Assembly: GCF_050529585.1 (NCBI RefSeq)
Contig: NZ_CP172882.1
Location: forward strand, 3,052,608-3,116,607
DNA from: Enterococcus_D sp050529585
Lineage (GTDB): Bacteria > Bacillota > Bacilli > Lactobacillales > Enterococcaceae
Direction of reading: 5' to 3'
Length of the DNA: 64,000 bases
Below, one piece after another: positions 55,557-63,974 of the stretch. Each line of letters starts with the position of its first letter. Within the stretch, counting starts at the first letter, position 1. The translations under genes and the position numbers were made by a program. The notes beneath the pieces were generated by a model. It saw nothing but the letters and a program-made list of their open reading frames with translations, did no database searches and was not told the origin of the DNA.

Positions 55557-56450
55557 TTACAAATTGATTGCTTCGCCACCTGTAACACCGTAAATTTGTG
55601 CGGTAACATAACTTGCTTTGTTGGAAGCCAAAAAGACATAGACTGGTGCCAATTCTGCTGGTTGTCCTGCCCGTTTCAATAAGGATTGTTGGCCAAATTC
55701 TGGTAAGGCATCTTCTGGCTGACCATGATCTAATTGTAATGGTGTCCAAATAGGACCAGGCGCTACACCATTGACACGAATCCCTTTCTCAGCAAATTGT
55801 TTCGCCAAACTAACCGTAAAGCTTGCAATCGCTGACTTCGTAGCCGCATAATCCATCAGATGGGCACTGGGGCTAAAGGCTTGAACAGATGTCGTTGTCA
55901 CGATAGCACCGCCGGCAGGTAAATGAGGCTCTGCTGCTTTGACCAAGGCAAACATCGAAATAATGTTGACCATGAAGGTATCTTTTACTTGTTCAATCGG
56001 TAATTCGGCAATCGATGGCCGGGTGATCTGTTGCGCTGCATTTAACACGAGTGTGTCTAATCCACCTAACGCATCGACCGCTTGATCAATGATTGCTTGT
56101 GGGGCACTTTCATCTCGCAGATCATATGGCAGCAATATCACCTTACGTCCGGCATCTTCAATGTATTTGGCCACTTCTTTCGCATCTTTTTCTTCCCCTG
56201 GGAAAAAATGCAACGCGATGTCAGCCCCTTCCCGGGCAAACGCGATCGCTGCTGCACGCCCGATCCCTGAATCACCACCAGTGATCAAGACCCGGCGGTT
56301 TTCCAACTGCTGACTGCCGACATAAGATTCTTCACCACAATCTGGCTCTGGCTGCATCTCGTCTTGTAAAGCAGGCGTATCTTGTTCCTGTTTGCTGAAT
56401 TTGCCAGTGTGATAGATATCCCGTGGATCAGTCAATATAGGTTCACTCAT
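55557..56450 (-). CDS. Short-chain dehydrogenase/reductase
   Basis: A 297-residue SDR of the YhdF/YhxC type: NAD(P) motif TGGDSGIGRA, NNAG-equivalent LNAAQ, catalytic Tyr/Lys in MDYAATK, and PG loop VAPGPIWTPLQ. Residues 1-50 are the polar extension seen in general-stress SDRs. The substrate is unknown. It starts the run SDR-amaP-DUF2273-asp23, with only 39 bases to amaP, suggesting a common stress transcript. Confidence 0.9.
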   Translation of the reverse strand: MSEPILTDPRDIYHTGKFSKQEQDTPALQDEMQPEPDCGEESYVGSQQLENRRVLITGGDSGIGRAAAIAFAREGADIALHFFPGEEKDAKEVAKYIEDAGRKVILLPYDLRDESAPQAIIDQAVDALGGLDTLVLNAAQQITRPSIAELPIEQVKDTFMVNIISMFALVKAAEPHLPAGGAIVTTTSVQAFSPSAHLMDYAATKSAIASFTVSLAKQFAEKGIRVNGVAPGPIWTPLQLDHGQPEDALPEFGQQSLLKRAGQPAELAPVYVFLASNKASYVTAQIYGVTGGEAINL

Positions 56451-56661
56451 TTGTACGTCCTCCTTCGCTTTATACTAAAATTCTAAACCATTCGATTTTT
56501 TTTGGGAAATATAACGCTTGTATAACCAAAAAGAAAATGCCTTTTGGTGTTTTTTGGAAAAAGAAAAGGGCTACAAACCAAAGAAAAAGCATATCGTTTC
56601 CCTTTTTCTCAGAAGCCAGTAAACTAAGAGATAGTATAAGTCATCATGAGGAGGAACCAAT

Positions 56662-57117
56662 ATGCCATGGAATGTCAATGATTATCCTGTTTCAATGAAA
56701 AATCTAGATCCATTAGTGCGCAAGAAAGCCATTTCGATTGCCAACGCATTGTTAGCAGATGGGTATACCGATGACCGCGCCATCCCAATCGCTACCAGTC
56801 AAGCCGAGAAGTGGTTCGAAGATGCGACAGCTGACGAAAAGAAAGCTTTTCAACAAGAAAAAAATCCGCAAAAAAATGACAAACACGAAGTCAATAAAAA
56901 TGCTAAAAAGTTAATGGACGCTGATGTAACCATCCGTTACCAAGATGACCAGTGGGAAGTACGCACTAAAGGTGCTGAACGTGCCAGTGATCAGTTTGAC
57001 AAAAAAGAGGATGCAGTAACTAGAGGCAAAGAAATCGCGCAAAATAAGCAATCGGTCTTAACGATCTATAAACAAGATGGCACAAAGCAACAAGAAATCG
57101 ACTATCGTGACAATTAA
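56662..57117 (+). CDS. YdaT-like DUF2188 protein
   Basis: A 151-residue hydrophilic protein. The N-terminal half (MPWNVNDYPVSMKNLDPLVRKKAISIANALLADGY) resembles Bacillus YdaT, a general-stress protein, and the C-terminal half (about 90-150) is a DUF2188 domain (VRTKGAERASDQFDKKEDAVTRGKEIA). Function unknown. GAGGAGG lies eight bases before the ATG. Divergent from the SDR-asp23 stress operon. Confidence 0.85.
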   Translation: MPWNVNDYPVSMKNLDPLVRKKAISIANALLADGYTDDRAIPIATSQAEKWFEDATADEKKAFQQEKNPQKNDKHEVNKNAKKLMDADVTIRYQDDQWEVRTKGAERASDQFDKKEDAVTRGKEIAQNKQSVLTIYKQDGTKQQEIDYRDN

Positions 57118-57180
57118 AAAAACATGCAGGTAAACCGAGATCGCTTATGCGGTCCTAGTTTGCCTGCATGGTTTTTGGTT
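57118..57180. terminator. Bidirectional terminator between the ydaT-like gene and mnmG
   Basis: ACATGCAGG(T)AAAC pairs with GTTTGCCTGCATG with T-tracts beyond both arms. Confidence 0.8.
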
Positions 57181-59074
57181 AATTTGTGATTTTCGCAATT
57201 TTCCCTTGTTCGATATAGACCATCAAAATACTGATATCCGCTGGGTTGACGCCACTGATGCGGCTGGCTTGGGCAATCGTTTCCGGTTGGATTTTTTGCA
57301 GTTTTTGTTTGGCTTCTGTTGCTAAACCGTTGATAGCTGCATAATCGATCATCTCTGGAATTCGCTTCGCTTCCATCCGTTTCAGCTTATCGACTTTTTC
57401 GAGGGCTTTTTTGATATAGCCTTCATATTTGATTTGGATCTCAACTTGTTCGATCTCTTTGGGTTTCAATGCATCATTGGCTTCAATAAAAGCCAGCATT
57501 TCTTGGTAGGTCACTTCTGGCCGTCGCAAGAAATCGTAAGCAAGAACACCATCTTTCAACGTTGCAGTACCTTTGCCAGTCAAGTAAGCTTGGACTTCTG
57601 GCGTTGGTTTGATCCGAATTTTTTTTAAGCGAGCCATTTCTTGTTCTACGGCAGCTTTCTTGGCTAAATAGCTTTGATATTGGTCTTCTTTGACTAAGCC
57701 GATATGATGACCGACTTCTGTCAAACGAAGATCAGCGTTATCATGACGGAGCAATAAGCGGTATTCCGCTCTTGAAGTCAACAGACGGTAAGGTTCGTTG
57801 GTCCCTTTGGTAACCAAATCGTCGATCATGACACCGATATAGCCATCGCTGCGCTTCATGATAAAAGGTTCTTTGCCTTGAATCTTCAGCGCTGCATTGA
57901 TTCCAGCAATCAGTCCTTGACCTGCTGCTTCTTCATACCCGCTAGTGCCGTTGGTTTGACCGGCTGTAAATAAATTTTCGATGACCTTTGTTTCTAATGT
58001 TGGTCGTAATTGGTGGGGGACTACGACATCATATTCAATCGCATAGCCTGTGCGCATCATTTCGACATTTTCTAAGCCCGCAATCGAATGCAGCATTTGC
58101 ACTTGGACATCTTCTGGCATTGACGTGGATAATCCTTGCACATAGACTTCTTCCGTATGCAAGCCTTCCGGTTCCAAGAACAATTGATGGCGAGATTTAT
58201 CTGCAAATCGCACGATCTTATCTTCGATCGACGGACAATATCTGGCACCGACTCCTTCAACGATCCCTGTAAACATGGGCGCCCGATGCAGGTTATTTTG
58301 AATGATTTGGTGGGTGCCTTCGTTGGTATACGTCAACCAGCATGGTTCTTGGTTTTGATTATAGTTTTCATCTGGTGTACTGTAACTAAAATGGTTGGGT
58401 TGTTCATCCCCTGGTTGGATCTCCGTAACATCATAATTGATAGTACTTGATTTGACCCGAGGCGGTGTGCCTGTTTTAAAACGGGCGATTTCTAAGCCCA
58501 ACTCTTTTAAATGGTCGGCTAAACCGATGGATGGTTGAGAGTTGTTGGGACCAGAAGAATACTTCAACTCGCCGATAATGATTTCCCCGCGTAAGGCAGT
58601 ACCAGCAGTGATCACGACTGCTGCAGCTTCGTAGCGTGCCCCTGTGGACGTGACGACACCATGGCATTGTCCATCATCCACCAATAATTTTTCAACGATC
58701 CCCTGACGCAACGTCAAGTTGTCTTCTTGTTCGATGGTTCGTTTCATTTCGGCTGCATATGCATGTTTGTCCGCTTGGGCCCGTAATGCTCGGACAGCCG
58801 GTCCTTTACCAGTATTGAGCATCCGCATTTGGATATAGGTTTTATCGATGTTTTTTCCCATCTCACCACCAAGGGCATCGATTTCCCGCACAACAACACC
58901 CTTGGCTGGACCACCTACGGAAGGATTACAAGGCATAAATGCCACCATATCCAAATTGATCGTTAACAATAAGGTTTTGGCGCCCATTCGACTTGCAGCT
59001 AAGGCTGCCTCTGAACCCGCATGACCGGCACCAACAACGATTACATCATAATTTTCTGCTTGATATTCTTGCAT
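57179..59074 (-). CDS. mnmG: tRNA uridine-5-carboxymethylaminomethyl modification enzyme MnmG (GidA)
   Basis: A 631-residue FAD protein: dinucleotide motif VVGAGHAGSEAALAASRMG near residue 12, PCNPSVGGPAKG, the GTALRGEIIIG region and a C-terminal helical domain that contacts MnmE and tRNA. With MnmE it installs cmnm5 at wobble U34. It follows mnmE by 30 bases. AAGGAG lies six bases before the ATG. Confidence 0.97.
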   Translation of the reverse strand: MQEYQAENYDVIVVGAGHAGSEAALAASRMGAKTLLLTINLDMVAFMPCNPSVGGPAKGVVVREIDALGGEMGKNIDKTYIQMRMLNTGKGPAVRALRAQADKHAYAAEMKRTIEQEDNLTLRQGIVEKLLVDDGQCHGVVTSTGARYEAAAVVITAGTALRGEIIIGELKYSSGPNNSQPSIGLADHLKELGLEIARFKTGTPPRVKSSTINYDVTEIQPGDEQPNHFSYSTPDENYNQNQEPCWLTYTNEGTHQIIQNNLHRAPMFTGIVEGVGARYCPSIEDKIVRFADKSRHQLFLEPEGLHTEEVYVQGLSTSMPEDVQVQMLHSIAGLENVEMMRTGYAIEYDVVVPHQLRPTLETKVIENLFTAGQTNGTSGYEEAAGQGLIAGINAALKIQGKEPFIMKRSDGYIGVMIDDLVTKGTNEPYRLLTSRAEYRLLLRHDNADLRLTEVGHHIGLVKEDQYQSYLAKKAAVEQEMARLKKIRIKPTPEVQAYLTGKGTATLKDGVLAYDFLRRPEVTYQEMLAFIEANDALKPKEIEQVEIQIKYEGYIKKALEKVDKLKRMEAKRIPEMIDYAAINGLATEAKQKLQKIQPETIAQASRISGVNPADISILMVYIEQGKIAKITN

Positions 59075-59104
59075 GTACTTCTCCTTTGCGCGCTGAAGGC
59101 GTCT

Positions 59105-60499
59105 TTATTTTCCTAGACAAAATTGACTGAACAATTGGGTGATCAGTTCATCTTGCACACTATCTCCAACAACTTCTCCTAAATAATCCCAGCACCGTGT
59201 CATATCAATCTGTACCAAGTCAACTGGCATCCCCGCTTCAATACCTTCAATCACTTCAGATAAGGCATGAGCAGCATTTTCTAATAAAGCGATATGACGG
59301 GTATTTGACAAGTAAGAGGCATCCTTATCTGTCGTTTTACCGCCGAAAAAGAGATCAGCAATTGCTTGTTCTAATTGATCTAAGCCTTCATTGGTCAATA
59401 CAGATACCGAGAAAACAGGCTCATCCGTGAGATATGCTTCTAATTCTTCTGAAGAAATTTGGGCAGGCAAATCTGTCTTGTTCAACAGAATGATTCGTCG
59501 TGCACCTTTCGTCAAGGTCAACAATTGCTGATCTTGCGGTGTGATTGCTTCACTTTGGTTAAGGACCAATAAAATCAGTTCTGCTTCTTGCAAGGCTTTG
59601 CGACTGCGTGCAACACCGATTTTTTCTACGACATCTTCTGTATCACGAATACCCGCTGTGTCGATCAATTTCAATGGTACGCCGCGCACATTGACATATT
59701 CTTCAATGACATCCCGAGTGGTCCCGGCAATATCTGTTACAATCGCTTTCTCTTCTTTAAGCAAATGATTCAGCAAGCTGGATTTTCCTACGTTTGGACG
59801 GCCGATGATCGCGGTACTTAACCCTTCTCTTAAAATTTTTCCTTGTTGGGCAGTAGCCAGCAAAGCCTCGATCTGGGCTTTGACCATCTGGGCTTTTTCC
59901 AATAATAGGCGGGTCGTTAATTCTTCGACATCATCATATTCCGGATAGTCGATATTGACTTCCACTTGGGCCAATGTTTGCAAGATTTCTTGTCTTAATT
60001 GGCGAATCAATTGCGATAAATTACCATCTAACTGATTGATGGCTAAGTTCATCGCTTTATCGGTTTTGGCACGAATCAAATCCATAACCGCTTCTGCTTG
60101 AGAAAGATCGACCCGACCATTCAAAAAGGCTCGTTTGGTGAACTCACCCGGCTCAGCCAGCCGTGCGCCTTGGCGCAACACCAGCTGTAACAGTTGATTG
60201 ACAACAACGATCCCTCCGTGACAATTGATTTCAACGACATCTTCCCTTGTAAAGGTCCGTGGTTGCTTCATAACTGATAGCATTACCTCATCCATCAAAC
60301 GTTCTTCAACAGGGTCTATGATGTGTCCATAATGGATCGTATGACTTGGAACTTCTGCCAATGACTTGCTGCTGGTAAAAATTTTATCAGCGATTGCGAT
60401 TGCTTGGTCACCACTCAAACGGACAATACTGATAGCTCCTTCTCCTGGGGGAGTAGAGATCGCAGCAATCGTGTCAAATTCTTGCGTAATATTCGCCAT
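59105..60499 (-). CDS. mnmE: tRNA modification GTPase MnmE (TrmE)
   Basis: A 464-residue protein: N-terminal folate-binding domain (FDTIAAISTPPGEGAISIVRLSG), helical domain, and an inserted GTPase domain with GRPNVGKSSLLN, DTAGIRDTED and NKTD. The C terminus FCLGK keeps the catalytic Cys of the FC(I/L)GK motif. Works with MnmG. Preceded by an unusual leader that contains a strong intrinsic-terminator hairpin. Confidence 0.97.
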   Translation of the reverse strand: MANITQEFDTIAAISTPPGEGAISIVRLSGDQAIAIADKIFTSSKSLAEVPSHTIHYGHIIDPVEERLMDEVMLSVMKQPRTFTREDVVEINCHGGIVVVNQLLQLVLRQGARLAEPGEFTKRAFLNGRVDLSQAEAVMDLIRAKTDKAMNLAINQLDGNLSQLIRQLRQEILQTLAQVEVNIDYPEYDDVEELTTRLLLEKAQMVKAQIEALLATAQQGKILREGLSTAIIGRPNVGKSSLLNHLLKEEKAIVTDIAGTTRDVIEEYVNVRGVPLKLIDTAGIRDTEDVVEKIGVARSRKALQEAELILLVLNQSEAITPQDQQLLTLTKGARRIILLNKTDLPAQISSEELEAYLTDEPVFSVSVLTNEGLDQLEQAIADLFFGGKTTDKDASYLSNTRHIALLENAAHALSEVIEGIEAGMPVDLVQIDMTRCWDYLGEVVGDSVQDELITQLFSQFCLGK

Positions 60500-60526
60500 G
60501 TTCTAGTGCCTCCTATTTTTTTCCAT

Positions 60527-60587
60527 AAAAAAAAGTGCCCACTCCACCCGTTGATTGAACCCAACGAGTAGACTTCGCACTTTGACT
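60527..60587 (-). terminator. Terminator-like hairpin in the mnmE leader (possible attenuator)
   Basis: AAAGTGC pairs with GCACTTT, enclosing TACTCGTTG paired with CAACGGGTG (G-U included), followed by eight T on the minus strand. It lies between the likely mnmE promoter and the mnmE ATG, with no minus-strand gene upstream for it to terminate. Confidence 0.75.
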
Positions 60588-60611
60588 GCTTGTCAATTAA
60601 ATTCTGGGAAT

Positions 60612-60640
60612 AGATTAGCATATTTTCCTTTGTATCGCAA
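60612..60640 (-). promoter_or_regulatory. Promoter of mnmE-mnmG
   Basis: TTGCGA (60635-60640), 17 bases, TAATCT (60612-60617) on the minus strand, so the transcript would begin near 60605, just before the hairpin. Confidence 0.55.
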
Positions 60641-60722
60641 GTTTCTTGGCAAACTTTTAAATTTTGCATATGTGCCTGAAAAACGCTAAAATGTAAGAAA
60701 AGAATGAAACGAGGGAAAGCTT

Positions 60723-61052
60723 ATGGATACGACCAAAAATACAGATACATCCGCCCGTATCAAAGAAATCATTTTATCGACAGGTAACGTCAACCGACCT
60801 TACATCGTACGGGATATCGTCTTCGCGGCGGACAAAATCGAAGTCGATCTTTTCGATACAAGTATTGATCTAAGTGAATTGATGTCTGACGTCACAATGC
60901 GTTTAAAGGAAACAGCCCATCGCTATGGTGCCAACGCTGTGATCAATTGTCATTTCGAACATGATCGCATCGTTGAAGGCGACAAAACATTTCTAGAAAT
61001 TTTTGCCTATGGCACAGTCGTCCAATTTACCCAATCAACGATTGGCGGGTAA
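60723..61052 (+). CDS. YbjQ-like (UPF0145/DUF74) small protein
   Basis: A 109-residue protein: ILSTGNVNRPYIVRDIVFA, RLKETAHRYGANAVINCHFEHD and an AYGTVVQF end recall the YbjQ heavy-metal-binding-like fold, though the match is partial. No signal peptide. GAGGGA lies seven bases before the ATG. It sits alone between jag and mnmE on the opposite strand, breaking the usual run of origin-proximal genes. Confidence 0.7.
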   Translation: MDTTKNTDTSARIKEIILSTGNVNRPYIVRDIVFAADKIEVDLFDTSIDLSELMSDVTMRLKETAHRYGANAVINCHFEHDRIVEGDKTFLEIFAYGTVVQFTQSTIGG

Positions 61053-61078
61053 CAACGGCTAAGATAAAAATGCGTCAA

Positions 61079-61110
61079 AAAAAAGAGTCCGCAGCTGGAC
61101 TCTTTTTTGT
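61079..61110. terminator. Bidirectional terminator after the YbjQ-like gene
   Basis: AAAAGAGTCC and GGACTCTTTT pair around a six-base loop with T tracts on both strands. Confidence 0.85.
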
Positions 61111-61213
61111 TACCAAAGTTTGACCTACGTAGCGTATGTTGACTTTGATAAGAATGATTTGTAATCAAGAATACTTGGTTTCAAATTGCTTGTCAAATAC
61201 GTTTTTGTACAAA

Positions 61214-61253
61214 AAAAGAGAAAAGGCTTGATTTAAAGCCTTTCCTCTTTTCA
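61214..61253 (-). terminator. Terminator after jag
   Basis: AAAGAGGAAAGGCTT pairs with AAGCCTTTTCTCTTT (one bulge) followed by T on the minus strand. The 100 bases to its left (61111-61213) hold nothing I can identify. Confidence 0.8.
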
Positions 61254-61254
61254 A

Positions 61255-62013
61255 TCAAATTTTTTTGGCTGTTGGTTCTACGACGAGATAGCGATACGGT
61301 TCGTCCCCTTCAGAATGTGTCTGAACACCTGTATCTTTGCTTAATACTGAATGAATCTGTTTGCGCTCAAAAGCCGGCATCGGTTCTAAGAAAACGGGAC
61401 GTCCCGTACGTTTGACTTTTTCAGCGGTACGGCTGGCCAAACGCTCAAGGATCGCTTGCCGTTTTTCGCGATAATCGCCAACATTGATGACTACAGATAA
61501 CTTGTTTTTGGCAATGCGATGGATATAGACTTGCGCCAAATACTGCAATGCATTGAGCGTTTTGCCATGTTTACCGATCAAGATCCCTTGTTTGTCTGTT
61601 TCTAAGTGAAACACGATCAAGCCATCTTGACGCGCAGTTTTGACTAAGGCTGGTGCCTGCAATGCTTTTGAAATATTGGTCAGATAAAGTCCCAATTGGG
61701 CCAATGCTTCATCATCTGACAAATCGGTCTTCTGTTGTGCTTGGCTAGGGCTTTCAACTTCAGTCACTGTATCTACGATGGCATCGGGTACAGGTGATTG
61801 ATCAATGACTTCTTCTGGTGCTAAATCATTCGTAGGTTCAGGTTGTACCAAGGCTCTTTCGATCGACACCCGTGCTGGTTTTTTTCCCATTCCCAAAAAT
61901 CCTTTTTTACCTTCATCAAGCACTTCGATGATTGCTTGATCTTTGGTCAATCCAAGAACTTGCAATCCTTCTTGGATCGCTTCTTCTACTGTAAGACTTT
62001 CATAAATCGGCAT
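61255..62013 (-). CDS. jag: Jag/KhpB RNA-binding protein
   Basis: A 252-residue protein: Jag_N domain (about 1-50, with KKGFLGMGKKPARV), an acidic linker, a KH domain with GKHGKTLNALQ and an R3H domain with RAEKVKRTGRPVFLEPMPAFERKQIH-type residues. KhpB/EloR binds RNA and, in pneumococci, helps set elongation under StkP control. It follows yidC by 18 bases. Confidence 0.95.
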   Translation of the reverse strand: MPIYESLTVEEAIQEGLQVLGLTKDQAIIEVLDEGKKGFLGMGKKPARVSIERALVQPEPTNDLAPEEVIDQSPVPDAIVDTVTEVESPSQAQQKTDLSDDEALAQLGLYLTNISKALQAPALVKTARQDGLIVFHLETDKQGILIGKHGKTLNALQYLAQVYIHRIAKNKLSVVINVGDYREKRQAILERLASRTAEKVKRTGRPVFLEPMPAFERKQIHSVLSKDTGVQTHSEGDEPYRYLVVEPTAKKI

Positions 62014-62031
62014 TGCAGTGCAGCCTCCTTT

Positions 62032-62856
62032 TTATTTTTTGCGTTTTTTCTTAGGATTCATCGCTCTATTCAATGCACGCTCGCGTTCTCGCTCCTTGCG
62101 CGCTGCTTCTTCACGTTCTTGACGGATCTTAAATGGATTATTCAAAATCAACGTCTGAACCACTTGGAAGGCATTTGAGACGACCCAATACAATGATAGT
62201 CCGCTGGCGATATTGATCCCCATCAAAAGAATCATCAACGGCATCGCAAAATTCATGATCTTTAAGCTCGCATTTGACTCTACTTGGCTCATACTTGATA
62301 GATACGTACTAGCGAAAGTGAATAATGCCGCCAAAATCGGTAAGATAAAGTAAGGATCATGATCCCCTAATTGCAGCCACAAGAACTTCCCTTCCTGCAA
62401 GGCAGGTACCCGAGAGATTGCTTGCCATAATGCCATCAAAATCGGCATTTGTACCAATAAAGGCAAGCAGCCTGCATAAGGATTGACATTGTTTTCTGCA
62501 TATAACTTTTGCGTTTCCTCTTTTAATTTGCTTTGCGTTTCAGTATCTTTTGACGCATATTTTTGTTGCAACGCTTTGAGTTTTGGTTGCAACTCTTGGG
62601 TTTTGCGCATACTTTTCGTTTGAAAGTGCATCAACGGCATCAAAATCACACGAATGATCAATGTAAAGAGAATGATCCCGATCCCTGCATTACCAAATGA
62701 TAATGCTTTGATGGCTTCTGCAAAATAATACACGACATAGCGATCCCAAATCCCAGTACTTTGTGCATTGACTTCACCTGTTGCACCACAGGCAGATAAG
62801 ACAACTACTAATGAGAGAACCCCAAAAAGCAGTAAGATGCGTTTTCCTTTTTTCAC
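62032..62856 (-). CDS. yidC: YidC/Oxa1 membrane protein insertase (SpoIIIJ type)
   Basis: A 274-residue lipoprotein insertase: signal peptide with lipobox LSAC (Cys23), then five membrane segments. RVILMPLMHFQTKSM includes the conserved groove Arg, and NPYAGCLPLLVQMPILMALWQAI is a family signature. The basic tail (ERERERALNRAMNPKKKRKK) can contact ribosomes. GTG start with AAAGGA upstream. Part of rpmH-rnpA-yidC-jag. Confidence 0.97.
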   Translation of the reverse strand: MKKGKRILLLFGVLSLVVVLSACGATGEVNAQSTGIWDRYVVYYFAEAIKALSFGNAGIGIILFTLIIRVILMPLMHFQTKSMRKTQELQPKLKALQQKYASKDTETQSKLKEETQKLYAENNVNPYAGCLPLLVQMPILMALWQAISRVPALQEGKFLWLQLGDHDPYFILPILAALFTFASTYLSSMSQVESNASLKIMNFAMPLMILLMGINIASGLSLYWVVSNAFQVVQTLILNNPFKIRQEREEAARKERERERALNRAMNPKKKRKK

Positions 62857-62874
62857 GTAACTAATTCCTTTCTA

Positions 62875-63210
62875 TTACTGAATGATTTTCGCAAGTTTCA
62901 GCACGTGGGCCAAGTTCGAATAAATTTCCTTTGAGGAGCAAGTTGCCGTACTTGGGCGCGCAATAACGATAAAATCGATTGCTGGTGAAATACGCGGTTT
63001 CATCTCAGTCAAACTCGCGCGAATTTTTCTTTTCACGGCATTTCGTTTGACAGCATTGCCGACTTTTTTTCCGACGGACAAACCGACCCGAAAATGCGGC
63101 TGCTCTTTAGGCAAGACATAGACCACGAATTTCCGATTTGCAAAAGAATTCCCTGATTGGAAAACTTTTTGAAAATCTTGCTCTGATTTTACACGATAAG
63201 ATTTTCTCAT
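62875..63210 (-). CDS. rnpA: Ribonuclease P protein component
   Basis: A 111-residue basic protein that helps RNase P RNA trim tRNA 5' ends. The RNR signature is GKKVGNAVKRNAVKRKIRASL; it starts MRKSYRVKSEQDFQKVF. AAGGGA precedes the ATG. It lies 145 bases behind rpmH, a longer gap than usual, with a possible internal promoter (extended -10 TGG-TATGAT near 63278-63283). Confidence 0.95.
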   Translation of the reverse strand: MRKSYRVKSEQDFQKVFQSGNSFANRKFVVYVLPKEQPHFRVGLSVGKKVGNAVKRNAVKRKIRASLTEMKPRISPAIDFIVIARPSTATCSSKEIYSNLAHVLKLAKIIQ

Positions 63211-63326
63211 CTCGGTCCCTTCACTTCTTTCGATTATGCTCTGTTACGTCATTGGATACGTAACCACTCACCTGTCAATCATACCATATTTGCGAATCGT
63301 CAGGCACTATATTCCGCAAAAACGGC

Positions 63327-63354
63327 ATAAAAAAAAACCACTGGCAAACAGTGG
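63327..63354 (-). terminator. Terminator-like hairpin after rpmH
   Basis: CCACTG and CAGTGG pair around a five-base loop, followed by nine T on the minus strand. It probably lowers, not abolishes, read-through into rnpA. Confidence 0.8.
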
Positions 63355-63355
63355 C

Positions 63356-63490
63356 TTATGCAGAAATAACCTTTCTGCCTTTACGACGACGGCTAGCTAA
63401 AACACGACGTCCATTCTTAGTACTCATACGTTTACGGAATCCGTGAACTTTTTGACGTTTACGTTTATTTGGTTGATACGTTCTTTTCAT
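63356..63490 (-). CDS. rpmH: 50S ribosomal protein L34
   Basis: A 44-residue very basic protein, MKRTYQPNKRKRQKVHGF followed by RKRMSTKNGRRVLASRR and ending GRKVISA, the standard L34 sequence. GGAGG precedes the ATG by eight to nine bases. First gene of rpmH-rnpA-yidC-jag, transcribed away from the origin. Confidence 0.97.
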   Translation of the reverse strand: MKRTYQPNKRKRQKVHGFRKRMSTKNGRRVLASRRRKGRKVISA

Positions 63491-63541
63491 CTATTTCCAC
63501 CTCCATCAGGATCATGCTTATGCGCACAGACATACTTTGAT

Positions 63542-63571
63542 AGTATAACGAGTCAAGCCCTACTTTGTCAA
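63542..63571 (-). promoter_or_regulatory. Promoter of rpmH
   Basis: TTGACA (63566-63571), 18 bases, TATACT (63542-63547) on the minus strand. Confidence 0.75.
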
Positions 63572-63594
63572 TAACAAGTTGCAGTAATTTCCGT

Positions 63595-63946
63595 CTCTTT
63601 TATCCACAATCCCTGCCAAAAACGTGCGTTAGCTGTTTAAAACCCAAACTTGTGGAAAACTTTTTCCCCACAGTTATTTTTGGCTTTTCCACAAATAAAC
63701 AGCATGTATAAAACTTATCCACATTTCTTTTTTTAACTGTTGATAAGTCTCAAGAATCCCTTTGATACCAGTATGTGAATTGGGTATTTTTGTGTGGATA
63801 ACCTGTTGGAATTTTTGCTTATCAACAGAAATAACCGCCTTGTGGAAAACCCTTTTTTGCATATGTGTATCTCTCTTTTATTTTTATCCTCTGGTGTGGA
63901 AAAGTATTTTTTTTCTCACCTTTTTTACTTAATCTGTGGAAAACTT
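63595..63946. other. Origin of replication: DnaA-box cluster upstream of dnaA
   Basis: Exact TTATCCACA boxes occur at 63600-63608 and 63715-63723, and its reverse TGTGGATAA at 63793-63801. One-mismatch TTTTCCACA-type boxes are at 63651-63659, 63685-63693, 63841-63849, 63895-63903 and 63935-63943. A weaker TTCCCCACA is at 63664-63672. Those right of 63790 all point one way. The stretch is AT-rich and gene-free, as expected for the oriC part upstream of dnaA. Confidence 0.9.
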
Positions 63947-63974
63947 TTGCAATCCGTGCTATTTTAGTTATATC
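63947..63974 (+). promoter_or_regulatory. Likely dnaA promoter
   Basis: TTGCAA (63947-63952), 16 bases, TATATC (63969-63974). The window ends with GGGAGG and seven more bases, a ribosome site for a gene starting just outside, expected to be dnaA. A DnaA box directly precedes the -35, suggesting autoregulation. Confidence 0.55.

Noticed and set aside
60545..60575. GGGTTCAATC in the mnmE leader as a tRNA T-arm mimic or tRNA fragment
   Set aside because: The stem register does not fit a T arm and no acceptor or anticodon arm is nearby; treated only as a terminator-like hairpin.
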